Virus record (IMG/VR): IMGVR_UViG_3300037191_001576
Span: 1-31,040 of that record
Strand: one strand, 5' to 3'
DNA length: 31,040 nt
Origin: a virus
Shown in pieces: positions 22,102-29,582 of this stretch (position 1 is its first letter; each line of letters begins with the position of its first letter). The translations under genes were made by a program, and so were the position numbers. The notes under the pieces are model-generated. The model did no database searches, was not told the origin of the DNA, and was given only the letters and a program-made list of their open reading frames with translations.

Positions 22102-23733
22102 ATGGCATTCACCCCCACACCGCACCCTGTACTCGTCGTCCCATCCAAGGCGAGGATGCAGGAGTTTGCGGATCGTGGAGACGAGGGGCTGGACGAACTA
22201 GCCCGCGCACTGGAGCAGCGCGAGCAACTAATCCAACTGGAAAAAGAAGACCCCTATCGCTACGGGTTCGAACCCCCCAACTGGAAAGACGCAGACGAAC
22301 TCTGGAAGGGCTGCGGCGAATTGCTGATACAGGGGGGCAACCGGGCTGGAAAGAGCGAATACGCGGCCAAGCGGATTGTCCAAGTGATGACTGCCAAGAA
22401 AGGCGCGAAAGTTTGGGTGTTGGGAATGACGGCTCAATCCAGTATTCGAGATCAGCAGCAACTCGTTTACAAATACATCCCGACCGAGTGGAAGAACATT
22501 AAGAAGGGTCGCGTGCAAAATGTGAGCTTTTCGCAAAAGAATGGCTTCACCGAAAACACCTTCGTCCTCCCCAACGGCTCGCAGTGTTGGTTCATGAATT
22601 ATTCGCAGGAGATGCGAGTGATCGAGGGTGGAGAGGTGGATATGATTTGGTGTGATGAGCTTGTGCCGCTCCCGTGGATTGAGACGTTGCGGTTTCGGTT
22701 GGTGACGCGGGCGGCGAGCCACGACCTCTCTGGAAAGCTGCTAATCACATTCACGCCGGTGGAAGGCTACACCCCCACGGTGAAGGAATACATATCGGGG
22801 TATCGGGTGCTGGAGGCGCGACCTAGTCCACTTTTGGGGGGAACAGTGAACGTCCCCGGTTGCCCAACTGGAACCATGCCATACACGGCTCAATGTAGGC
22901 GACCTGCTGCAAGGTTGATGTGGTTCTTCACCGACATGAACCCATACAACCCGTATGAGGAAATGAAGAAAACCCTTAACGGGGAGAACAGCATACAGAT
23001 TAAGTTGCGGGCGTATGGGTATGCGGAGAATCTCGCTGGAAGCCAGTTCCCGAAATTTTGTGAGGCACACACACTGGAGGCCGACAAGATTCCAGAGAAA
23101 GGCACAAACTACATGGCGGTTGACCCCGCGTGGAATCGGAATTGGTTTGTGCTTTGGTTGAGGGTGGATGATCGAGGGCGCAAATACATTTACAGGGAGT
23201 GGCCCAATTTAGACGAGTATGGGGAGTGGGCCGTGCCGGGGGATAAGTCTGATGGTGCGCCCGGCCCGGCGCAGAGCGTGGGGGCTGGACGCGGGCTTCC
23301 AGAAGTGAAGGCGATAATCAGCGATCTGGAGCAGGACGAGGAAATGGAGATTCGATACATCGACCCTCGCGCTGGAGCCAGTCAAGCAGCGGGCCGCGAA
23401 GGCGGGACAAGCATTATTGACTTACTGGGGGAAGGCGAAGACCCCATGTATTTTGAGCAAGCCGCTGGAATCTCAGTGGCCAACGGCCTAACAGTTGTAA
23501 ATGACTGGTTAAACTACGACCAGAACGACCCCGTAACGGCGGTTAATGAGCCGAGCCTCTACATAAGTAAAGCGTGTGGAAACCTGATTTATAGTTTGCA
23601 AGAGTGGACGGGGCGCGACGGGGAAAAGGGCGCGAGTAAGGATTGCATAGACACGCTTCGATATTTGGCCGTGATGGATCCGATTTTCGTGGATGATAAA
23701 ACCTTTGCTGGATCGGCAGTTGGCACATACTGA
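22102..23733 (+). CDS. terL: Terminase large subunit
   Basis: A protein of 543 aa. ATPase domain: Walker A GGNRAGKS at 78-85, followed by Walker B VDMIWCDE at 179-186 with the catalytic Glu. RNase H-like nuclease domain: YMAVDPAWNRNW near 335 with the first Asp, YIDPRAGAS near 417 with the second, and DTLRYLAVMD near 523 with the last. Together they form the DNA-packaging motor that pumps genome into the procapsid at the portal and cuts it. The stop overlaps the next ATG by one base (TGATG). The gene begins immediately after the GIY-YIG nuclease stop. Confidence 0.95.
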   Translation: MAFTPTPHPVLVVPSKARMQEFADRGDEGLDELARALEQREQLIQLEKEDPYRYGFEPPNWKDADELWKGCGELLIQGGNRAGKSEYAAKRIVQVMTAKKGAKVWVLGMTAQSSIRDQQQLVYKYIPTEWKNIKKGRVQNVSFSQKNGFTENTFVLPNGSQCWFMNYSQEMRVIEGGEVDMIWCDELVPLPWIETLRFRLVTRAASHDLSGKLLITFTPVEGYTPTVKEYISGYRVLEARPSPLLGGTVNVPGCPTGTMPYTAQCRRPAARLMWFFTDMNPYNPYEEMKKTLNGENSIQIKLRAYGYAENLAGSQFPKFCEAHTLEADKIPEKGTNYMAVDPAWNRNWFVLWLRVDDRGRKYIYREWPNLDEYGEWAVPGDKSDGAPGPAQSVGAGRGLPEVKAIISDLEQDEEMEIRYIDPRAGASQAAGREGGTSIIDLLGEGEDPMYFEQAAGISVANGLTVVNDWLNYDQNDPVTAVNEPSLYISKACGNLIYSLQEWTGRDGEKGASKDCIDTLRYLAVMDPIFVDDKTFAGSAVGTY

Positions 23734-23930
23734 TGAGGTTGTTTGAGCTACCAGTGTTGGTGAGGCCCGACGAAGCGGCGGCTGTCACTGGATTGAGCAA
23801 GAAACAACTGGCGCAACTTGCGAAGTTAAATGCGCTACGAATTTACAGGACGGTGGGTGATCATCGTCGGTATTACAGGGACGACTTAATTAAACACTTA
23901 AAAGGGGAAAAGAAAGATGGAGATAGTTGA
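23733..23930 (+). CDS. Small MerR/excisionase-type HTH protein
   Basis: A protein of 65 aa. RPDEAAAVTGLSKKQLAQLAKLN (about 10-32) is a classic helix-turn-helix, followed by the wing YRTVGDHRRYYRDDLIKHL (about 38-56), as in MerR-like and excisionase domains. It is squeezed between terL and the portal gene, overlapping both (1 bp and 14 bp). That place is unusual for a regulator. It could be a recombination directionality factor, a late regulator, or an additional terminase-associated DNA-binding protein. Confidence 0.78.
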   Translation: MRLFELPVLVRPDEAAAVTGLSKKQLAQLAKLNALRIYRTVGDHRRYYRDDLIKHLKGEKKDGDS

Positions 23931-26010
23931 TAAATTAGCGAAGGCAGAGGACACACCAGATGTGCGGGAATTGGCAGCGGAATACAGCCGAAGCCTACAC
24001 GATGGGGAGTCACTGGATAAAATATCTGATGTGGACAACATTAGATTCACCCGCTGGACGGGGCAAACCACGGACGGGCGCAAGCACAGCGAAGACCTAC
24101 CAGATGGGAAAGAAGCGTTCCCTTGGGAGGGCGCGAGCGACACCCGCATTCCGTTGGCCGACCAGATTATAAACGACACGGTGGATGTGCTGACCACCTC
24201 GTTTGGCCGGGCCACACTGAAGATCGGGGGGACTGAGATTGGTGACTCCGAGGCCGCTGGAGTGGCGAGCAGCATGATGCGGTGGCAGCGCGACACGAAG
24301 CTCTACCACACGCTAAACCGCGAATCCGAGTTGTTGGCCCAATACGGGCAGCAATATGGGTGGAGCGCGTTGTTCGTGGGGTGGGAGCAGAAGAGCGCAG
24401 TGAAGGCGGTTAAGGTGACGATGGATGAGATCATGGCCTTGGCGCAGCAAGTGGGGGGCGAACTGGAGGCATTGCCCGACATGATCAATGATCCAGAGTC
24501 GGAGACTCATGTGGTGGAGATTTTGCGAGCGCAATTCCCCGGCCTCGAAACAAGCAAGGCGCGAAAGGCAGTTAAGGAACTGCGCGAAACTGGAGAAACA
24601 CTTCTTCCGCAGGCATATTTGGCGGTGAACCAACCGACCATAGTGGCGTTGAAGCCGTGGGAAGAGATTTCGTTCCCGCCCGAAACCGTGGATTTGCAAT
24701 CGGCGCGAGTGATATTCCGCCGGTTGTTTATGACGGAGGTGGAGTTGCGGGCGAAGGTTGTGGATGAAGGCTGGAACGAGGAGTGGGTCGAGGCCGCAGT
24801 CAAGACGGGTGGCCGCTCGACGGAGTTCCACGACTTCGGGGTTCAGTTGAGTGACCTGACAGGTAGCCACGTTGACCGACAAGACAACCTAATCGAAGTG
24901 GTGTATGCATACAGTCGCCAACTGGACGACAACAACATACCCGGCATCTATTACACGATATTCAGCCCGATAGCCCAAACTGGAGAGGGCGGCGAGGACA
25001 TTCATGCGAAGCACGAACTACTCGACTACGTTCACTGCCGCTACCCATTTGTCGAATACCGCAGGGAAAAACTCAAACGCCGCATCACGGAGAGCCGTGG
25101 AGTGCCGGAAATCTGCCGGACTTGGCAGGACGAGATCAAGACCCAGCGGGACTCAATATACGACTCGACGAGTTTCGAGACGCTCCCGCCCATCATGGTG
25201 AACAAGCGGCTTGGGTTGGCGAACAAAGTTGGCCCGGCGGTGCAGTTGCCGGTGATGAAGGCTGGAGACTACGAGTTCATGCGCCCCCCGGCGCGGCAAC
25301 CCACGACTGCGTTTAATCTGATTAACGCCGTGGAGCGACAGGCGGATGCCTATTTTGGCCGCGCCAACGCAGAAGTGCCCACGGTACAGACGCAACTCAA
25401 GCAGCAGCGACTTGTCAACAACTGGTTAATAGTGTGGACAGAGGCGTATCAGCAGATGTTCCAGTTGAGCTTGCAATATCTGGAGCCAGAAGAAATCCAG
25501 CGCATCACTGGAACGGAGGTTGTTCCAGAGTCGGATATGTACCAGTTTGACTTCGTGCTGAAATACGATGTGCGAGAGCTAGACACAGAGTATGTGGCGA
25601 GCAAACTCTCAAACATCGCACAATATGTTGTGCCACAGGACGTATCTGGAGTGCTGGATCGTAACAAGTTGATCAGCATGATTACGAGGGCGATCAGTCC
25701 CGACATTGCGGAGGAACTAATCATCGACCAAGCCCCGGCTTCAAAGAAGATGTATGAGGACGTTAAGGGTCAGATTGGCCAGATGATGTTGGGCAACGAG
25801 GCTAGTTACACGGAGAACGACCCCGCCGCCCAAACCAAGATGCAATACGCGCAGGAGATTGTTGGGCGCAACCCGAAGGCGCAGCAGGCGTTGCAGGGTG
25901 ACGAACTGTTTATGCAGTTGTTCGAGAACTACACGAAGAATCTGCAAATGTCGTTGATGCAGCAGCAAAACGCTCAAATAGGGCGAATAGGAGTGAGTCA
26001 AGTAACATGA
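23917..26010 (+). CDS. Portal protein
   Basis: A protein of 697 aa. The N-terminal region with RFTRWTGQTTDGRKHS and FPWEGASDTRIPLAD (about 43-85) is a signature of large podovirus-like portal proteins. A long alpha/beta core follows, with QDEIKTQRDSIYDSTS near 407-422, and a Gln-rich helical C terminus (about 610-697) like the barrel/crown of portals. The portal forms the dodecameric ring for DNA entry and tail attachment and binds TerL. It starts inside the end of the HTH gene (14 bp overlap, AAAAGAAAG before the ATG) and ends in an ATGA overlap with the 74-aa gene. Confidence 0.9.
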   Translation: MEIVDKLAKAEDTPDVRELAAEYSRSLHDGESLDKISDVDNIRFTRWTGQTTDGRKHSEDLPDGKEAFPWEGASDTRIPLADQIINDTVDVLTTSFGRATLKIGGTEIGDSEAAGVASSMMRWQRDTKLYHTLNRESELLAQYGQQYGWSALFVGWEQKSAVKAVKVTMDEIMALAQQVGGELEALPDMINDPESETHVVEILRAQFPGLETSKARKAVKELRETGETLLPQAYLAVNQPTIVALKPWEEISFPPETVDLQSARVIFRRLFMTEVELRAKVVDEGWNEEWVEAAVKTGGRSTEFHDFGVQLSDLTGSHVDRQDNLIEVVYAYSRQLDDNNIPGIYYTIFSPIAQTGEGGEDIHAKHELLDYVHCRYPFVEYRREKLKRRITESRGVPEICRTWQDEIKTQRDSIYDSTSFETLPPIMVNKRLGLANKVGPAVQLPVMKAGDYEFMRPPARQPTTAFNLINAVERQADAYFGRANAEVPTVQTQLKQQRLVNNWLIVWTEAYQQMFQLSLQYLEPEEIQRITGTEVVPESDMYQFDFVLKYDVRELDTEYVASKLSNIAQYVVPQDVSGVLDRNKLISMITRAISPDIAEELIIDQAPASKKMYEDVKGQIGQMMLGNEASYTENDPAAQTKMQYAQEIVGRNPKAQQALQGDELFMQLFENYTKNLQMSLMQQQNAQIGRIGVSQVT

Positions 26011-26231
26011 TGCAAAATCTGTCAGCGTTCCAGTGGCAGGGGGAGAACCCGCTTTGGAATATCCTGCTGGAAAATCTGGACGCCGCCATCGATGTGGAGA
26101 TGGTGACGGCGGTTAGCGCGGACACGGTTGGGGAGGCGAGAGTTCACCAAGCGGGTCGCGCCGATGCGCTGCTGGATTTTAAGAACCATTTGGTTGAGTT
26201 AAGAGAGAGTGCAGTCTCGAAGCTCAACTGA
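26007..26231 (+). CDS. 74-aa hypothetical protein after portal
   Basis: A helical acidic 74-residue product with WQGENPLWNILLENLDAAI at the start and LLDFKNHLVELRES at the end. It overlaps the portal stop as ATGA and is the last gene before a strong terminator. Small head or connector proteins often sit here; no family is recognised. Confidence 0.65.
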   Translation: MMQNLSAFQWQGENPLWNILLENLDAAIDVEMVTAVSADTVGEARVHQAGRADALLDFKNHLVELRESAVSKLN

Positions 26232-26267
26232 TATGTCAGTGTAGTTGCATAGTCCATATTAGTAGTG

Positions 26268-26302
26268 GCCGCTCATCCTGTAATGGGGTGGGCGGCTTTT
26301 TT
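26268..26302 (+). terminator. Strong intrinsic terminator of the packaging operon
   Basis: An 11-bp stem (26268-26278 with 26286-26296, three G-T pairs) and a 7-base loop are followed by six T (26297-26302). It stands 36 bases after the 74-aa gene stop and ends the terL-portal transcript. Confidence 0.88.
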
Positions 26303-26343
26303 GTAAACCCCCGCCCCCGGTTAAGAGGGCGAGGGCGCGTTCA

Positions 26344-26628
26344 TCATAGCATTAACAATTTAGGACTTATTTGGTTAGCCAAGTCTCTGGCGATGTTTCG
26401 ATATGTTGAACAGATGGTATTGGGGTAAACGCCTTGGGCATTGTAGTCAAAACTCCAATGCTCGAAGTTTTCAACTAATACTTTGATGTGATCTTCTGTA
26501 ACCGTTTCGTTAACTTTTACATAATCGCCATCATTAGAAGGACAATATATGCGAACTGGAAACACTTCACCTAGCAAGTGCTTGGTGTAGACTTCCTTGA
26601 TTTGATCTAGTTTTGTTATTTCTTTCAT
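26344..26628 (-). CDS. Leftward orphan hypothetical protein
   Basis: A protein of 94 aa starting MKEITKLDQIKEV, with FPVRIYCPSNDGDYVKVNE, then a helix HIKVLVENFEHWSF and a C-terminal NTICSTYRNIARDLANQI. It is visibly more A/T-rich than the neighbouring genes and the only leftward gene in the virion half, suggesting a late acquisition. Its ATG abuts CAGTGAG, the same element that opens the leftward units at 16-20 kb, which ties its control to theirs. No family recognised. Confidence 0.7.
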   Translation of the reverse strand: MKEITKLDQIKEVYTKHLLGEVFPVRIYCPSNDGDYVKVNETVTEDHIKVLVENFEHWSFDYNAQGVYPNTICSTYRNIARDLANQISPKLLML

Positions 26629-26827
26629 CTCACTGTTTTATGTGTGTTTTTAGTTTCAGTTAATCTGCCCATCACTCGATAGGCGGCGTCCATTATATCA
26701 AACCGGGTTTTCCAAAATCACGAAATCGAGAGGTTTCGGCTGAAAAATGTTTCTGGTTGTTAGGAAATAAAAAAATAAAAAAAAGAGTTGACGCGCTTTT
26801 TTGGAAAACCTGCTTGAACTCATAAGG

Positions 26828-26850
26828 GCCGTCTTCGGGGCGGCTTTTTT
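26828..26850 (+). terminator. Terminator-like hairpin upstream of the capsid operon
   Basis: GCCGTC (26828-26833) pairs with GGCGGC (26839-26844, one G-T pair) around TTCGG, followed by six T (26845-26850). No rightward gene ends here, so it may end a short untranslated RNA or act as an attenuator. Confidence 0.65.
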
Positions 26851-26865
26851 CTTCTCGGTGGCATT

Positions 26866-26915
26866 TTCAAAAACCCACCCAAACCCTCCCGAACCTACCC
26901 AAACCGACCCCCCGA
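26866..26915 (-). repeat. Array B: inverted copy of the 10-bp phased G-rich repeats
   Basis: On the minus strand: degenerate unit TCGGGGGGTC (26915-26906), then GGTTTGGGTA (26905-26896), GGTTCGGGAG (26895-26886), GGTTTGGGTG (26885-26876) and cap GGTTTTTGAA (26875-26866). It has the same period, unit count and cap as array A, in opposite orientation. Confidence 0.88.
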
Positions 26916-26933
26916 CCTAACTATTTTTTGCAC

Positions 26934-26965
26934 CCCCACTCTTATAGGCGTTTAAGAGGTGTGGG
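26934..26965 (+). repeat. Bulged hairpin in the capsid-operon leader
   Basis: TCTTA (26940-26944) pairs with TAAGA (26953-26957). Beyond a bulged G, CAC pairs with GTG, and CCC with GGG after a bulged T. It lies about 55 bases before the scaffold ATG and may shape the leader RNA or be a protein site. Confidence 0.4.
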
Positions 26966-27018
26966 TTTCTGCAAACCATAAAAATGCTGCCAGCCAAACT
27001 TGCGGGCTATAAAGAAGC

Positions 27019-28074
27019 ATGAACGATAAGGGATTCGAAGCCGAGGGTGACGCGGCACAAACGGAAGTCACAACGAATGTCGGCGAACTTTTGGACGCTG
27101 ACGGATTAGCGAGCCAACTGGAAAGGCTGTTGGAACGCGCACCGGAAGAAGCACCGGCCTTGGAAGACGAGGAAAAAGCTAAAGGCGAACAGCCTCCCGT
27201 TGAAGGTGAGTTGAGTGACCCACCAGAGGATGAGGCTAAAGCTGAAGAAGAAGCTCTTTCTCAGACTGAAGAAGAAACTGCGGAAGCTGAACCGGCTTTA
27301 GATGCCGATGAGCCATCCGAAAAGGACAAAGCCAACAAGGGTTTGTTCAAGCGGATCGACAAACTCACGGCGAAAAGGCGCGAAGCAGAAGGCAGGGTTG
27401 ACGGACTGGAAGCCGAGATTCGGACTTTACGCACTGAATTGGACGCCAAGGAGGAACTTCCACCGCTACCGCCCGTTGATGGGAACCCATATAGCCGTTT
27501 GAAATCGACTCAAGAAGTTGATCGAGAAATGGATCAAGCCGAAGAGGTGCTTGAATGGTGTGAGGATAATACGGATGGCGCGTTGGTTAAAAACTCAAAA
27601 GGCGACGAAGTCGAATATAGTGCCGAGGAAATTCGGGGGATTAAAAAGAATGCCCGCAAATCCATTAAAAAGCACTTACCGAACCGGCGAGAATACTTGA
27701 AGGAAGAGGCTGCGGTAGCGCAGCAAGTAGAGCAAGCATTCCCATACTGGAAGGACAGGAGTTCCGAGGGCTATCAAGAAGCTATGGAAATCCTTCGTAA
27801 CAGGCCAGACATTCGCAATCACCCAACATGGAAAGCAGACGTTAGCGTGTTTCAGCTAGGGTTACAGGCTTACCGGGAGATGGTGAACAACCCTACTCAA
27901 AAGGCAGCGGCGAAGAAGGCGGTTAAGAAAGCCCCCGGACAACCCGCCGCCCCGGCTGCGGCCCCGGCCACAACTGGCGCATCTAAAGCCCGTTCAGTTT
28001 CCGCGAGAAAAAACTTTGGTTCTGAGAATTCAGTGGATTCTTTAGCGACAATATTAGAATCGGACTATATGTAG
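27019..28074 (+). CDS. Scaffold-like protein
   Basis: A protein of 351 aa. The first 105 residues are strongly acidic and disordered (Glu/Ala/Pro rich), followed by a coiled coil at about 110-150 (FKRIDKLTAKRREAEGRVDGLEAEI). A helical domain (about 165-300) follows, then an Ala/Lys/Pro linker (about 295-325) and a short C-terminal segment ending in DYM. Acidic, coiled-coil, helix-ending proteins directly before the major capsid gene are typical internal scaffolds that guide procapsid assembly. The 74 bp before the ATG are weak in Shine-Dalgarno sequence. Codon choice is richer in T-ending codons than in the packaging genes, as in the capsid gene. Confidence 0.8.
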   Translation: MNDKGFEAEGDAAQTEVTTNVGELLDADGLASQLERLLERAPEEAPALEDEEKAKGEQPPVEGELSDPPEDEAKAEEEALSQTEEETAEAEPALDADEPSEKDKANKGLFKRIDKLTAKRREAEGRVDGLEAEIRTLRTELDAKEELPPLPPVDGNPYSRLKSTQEVDREMDQAEEVLEWCEDNTDGALVKNSKGDEVEYSAEEIRGIKKNARKSIKKHLPNRREYLKEEAAVAQQVEQAFPYWKDRSSEGYQEAMEILRNRPDIRNHPTWKADVSVFQLGLQAYREMVNNPTQKAAAKKAVKKAPGQPAAPAAAPATTGASKARSVSARKNFGSENSVDSLATILESDYM

Positions 28075-28101
28075 TCCAAATTATTAGGGAAATATTATAT
28101 T

Positions 28102-29160
28102 ATGGCACTTCTTTTAGAACAAGGATACAACGGTCTTCAATCGGGTGGCCGAGAAGACTTATCCAACCTTATCGCAAATGTTGACGCAAAATCCACTGTT
28201 TTCACCAGTTTAGCAAAGAAGGGCAAGAAGCCCGGCAATGTTGCTATGGGTTGGCAGATGGATAAATTCTCTGCGGCAGCACTAGGCGGAACGGTGGAAG
28301 GTACTGATGTGGATATGACTTCTGCAAGCAGTTTTACCAGCCCCGCAGAAGATCGAGTATTGGCACAGAACTACGCGCAGATTTTCCGTCGCGTGTTTCG
28401 TGTTTCGAGCTTGGCAGACGAAATCCAAGTTGTCGCAGGCGTAAGGAACGAGCTTGCAAACGGTATCGCCAAGAAATTGGTGGAACTCAAGCGCGACATG
28501 GAGATGACGTTCTTGAACGATCAAGACGCACAGGCAGACGCAGGAGGCACAACTCCATATTTGACCAAAGCACTGGGTTCGTTCTTGGATGCTGACGGTC
28601 AAACTGGATCAGCTTGCGCTTTCCAAGTGAACTCGAAGTATTATTGCGCGAACAGCTTGCCCAACGGCGGAGCGACTACTACAACCCCCCCTACCGCTGC
28701 GGAGCTTACGGAGGGTAATGTTCAAGACGTTCTTAAAAAGATATACGAAGAAACTGGAGAGATTCGGGATTACGATGTTCTTGTTGGGACTGCGTTGAAG
28801 CGGGCATTCACTAGCTTCACCCAATCGGCAACCGGGTCTAATGATCGTCTTGCGATTAAGACGTTTAATCAAGCAGCCAGCGATAAGTCATTCATAAATG
28901 TTGTGGATGTTTTCGAGGGTGATTTTGGCCGGATGCGGGTACACCCCACGACACATATCTCGCAAACGTCTGGGGGCACTAACCGAAACTACCTTGGGTA
29001 CATTATACCGTTTGACAAGGTGGAAATCCGTTATGGCAAATTGCCGCAGATTAAGGAACTCCAAGACAACGGTGGTGGCCCCGCAAGGCTCATTGAGGCT
29101 GTCGCGGCGTTGATAGTCACCAACCCTAAAGGCTTTGGTAAGCTGGACTGTACCGGATAA
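28102..29160 (+). CDS. Major capsid protein (DUF5309/SU10 type)
   Basis: A protein of 352 aa. LSNLIANVDAKSTVFTSLAKKGK (about 20-42) followed by MGWQMDKF (about 49-56) is the hallmark start of the DUF5309/SU10 major capsid family, a HK97-fold group found in diverse podovirus-like and other tailed phages. The central LVELKRDMEMTFLNDQDAQ (about 126-144) and the C-terminal PFDKVEIRYGKLPQIKELQDNGG (about 304-326) also fit. Hundreds of copies form the shell. It follows the scaffold by 27 bp. Like the scaffold gene it lacks the CTGGA/TCCAG enrichment of the other genes, probably from codon selection for high expression. Confidence 0.88.
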   Translation: MALLLEQGYNGLQSGGREDLSNLIANVDAKSTVFTSLAKKGKKPGNVAMGWQMDKFSAAALGGTVEGTDVDMTSASSFTSPAEDRVLAQNYAQIFRRVFRVSSLADEIQVVAGVRNELANGIAKKLVELKRDMEMTFLNDQDAQADAGGTTPYLTKALGSFLDADGQTGSACAFQVNSKYYCANSLPNGGATTTTPPTAAELTEGNVQDVLKKIYEETGEIRDYDVLVGTALKRAFTSFTQSATGSNDRLAIKTFNQAASDKSFINVVDVFEGDFGRMRVHPTTHISQTSGGTNRNYLGYIIPFDKVEIRYGKLPQIKELQDNGGGPARLIEAVAALIVTNPKGFGKLDCTG

Positions 29161-29165
29161 GTAAT

Positions 29166-29582
29166 ATGATTGGAGTCGAAGGTCTCAACGACGAATTGGC
29201 TTCAAGCGTAGCCGGTGTGTTGCGTGGGCAGATACAGCGCGAGTACGAGAGTGCTTATGCTGAGCAAGCCCGCGCCGCACACACGGCCAAGCGCGAAACT
29301 CGATCAGTGGAGGGGATGGGGGAACTCAAAGCGAGGATCAACCCCACCTCCTACCACTATTGGGGGAAGCGCGTCGGCTACAAGTGCTGGGATGACCGCA
29401 AGTTTATGAAAGAATACTTGAGGGACAATCCAGAGAGCCGAGTGAATGGGGTGAGCGGTAAGGTTCAAGTGGGGTATGGGGATAATAGGCCGATTGGCTA
29501 TTACGACACTCCAGTTGGCCGCGTCACTTTTCGCAAAGTGTATGGGGTAAACGAGCGCGTCGAAGTAGATGCAAACGCTTAA
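29166..29582 (+). CDS. Hypothetical structural-region protein (138 aa)
   Basis: The N-terminal half is helical (about 1-50, LNDELASSVAGVLRGQIQREYESAYAE). The second half is polar and aromatic, with YHYWGKRVGYKCWDDRKFMKEYL and a strand-rich end (IGYYDTPVGRVTFRKVYGV). It starts five bases after the capsid stop and overlaps the next gene by 14 bp. Proteins in this slot are commonly head-completion or minor structural proteins; the domain is not recognised. Confidence 0.68.
   Translation: MIGVEGLNDELASSVAGVLRGQIQREYESAYAEQARAAHTAKRETRSVEGMGELKARINPTSYHYWGKRVGYKCWDDRKFMKEYLRDNPESRVNGVSGKVQVGYGDNRPIGYYDTPVGRVTFRKVYGVNERVEVDANA

Larger units (their letters stand above)
26629..27018. promoter_or_regulatory. 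390-bp divergent control region before the capsid operon
   Basis: No credible gene. From left: a CAGTGAGA element on the minus strand at 26635-26628, a small CGAAA/TTTCG hairpin near 26721-26736, an A-rich stretch (26765-26785), TTGACG at 26788-26793 without a clear -10, a terminator-like hairpin (26828-26850), array B (26866-26915) and a bulged hairpin (26934-26965). This is a dense regulatory segment for the orphan gene and the capsid genes. Confidence 0.6.

Noticed and set aside
16200-26635. CAGTGAGA as a half-site of the RHH operator
   Set aside because: Both contain GTGAG, but the leftward elements lack the second inverted half and sit at start codons, so one shared pentamer is not enough to link them.
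26826-26868. 14-codon Arg/Pro peptide on the minus strand after array B
   Set aside because: It merely reads through the terminator hairpin; the ATG after the array cap is intriguing but the frame is too short to support.
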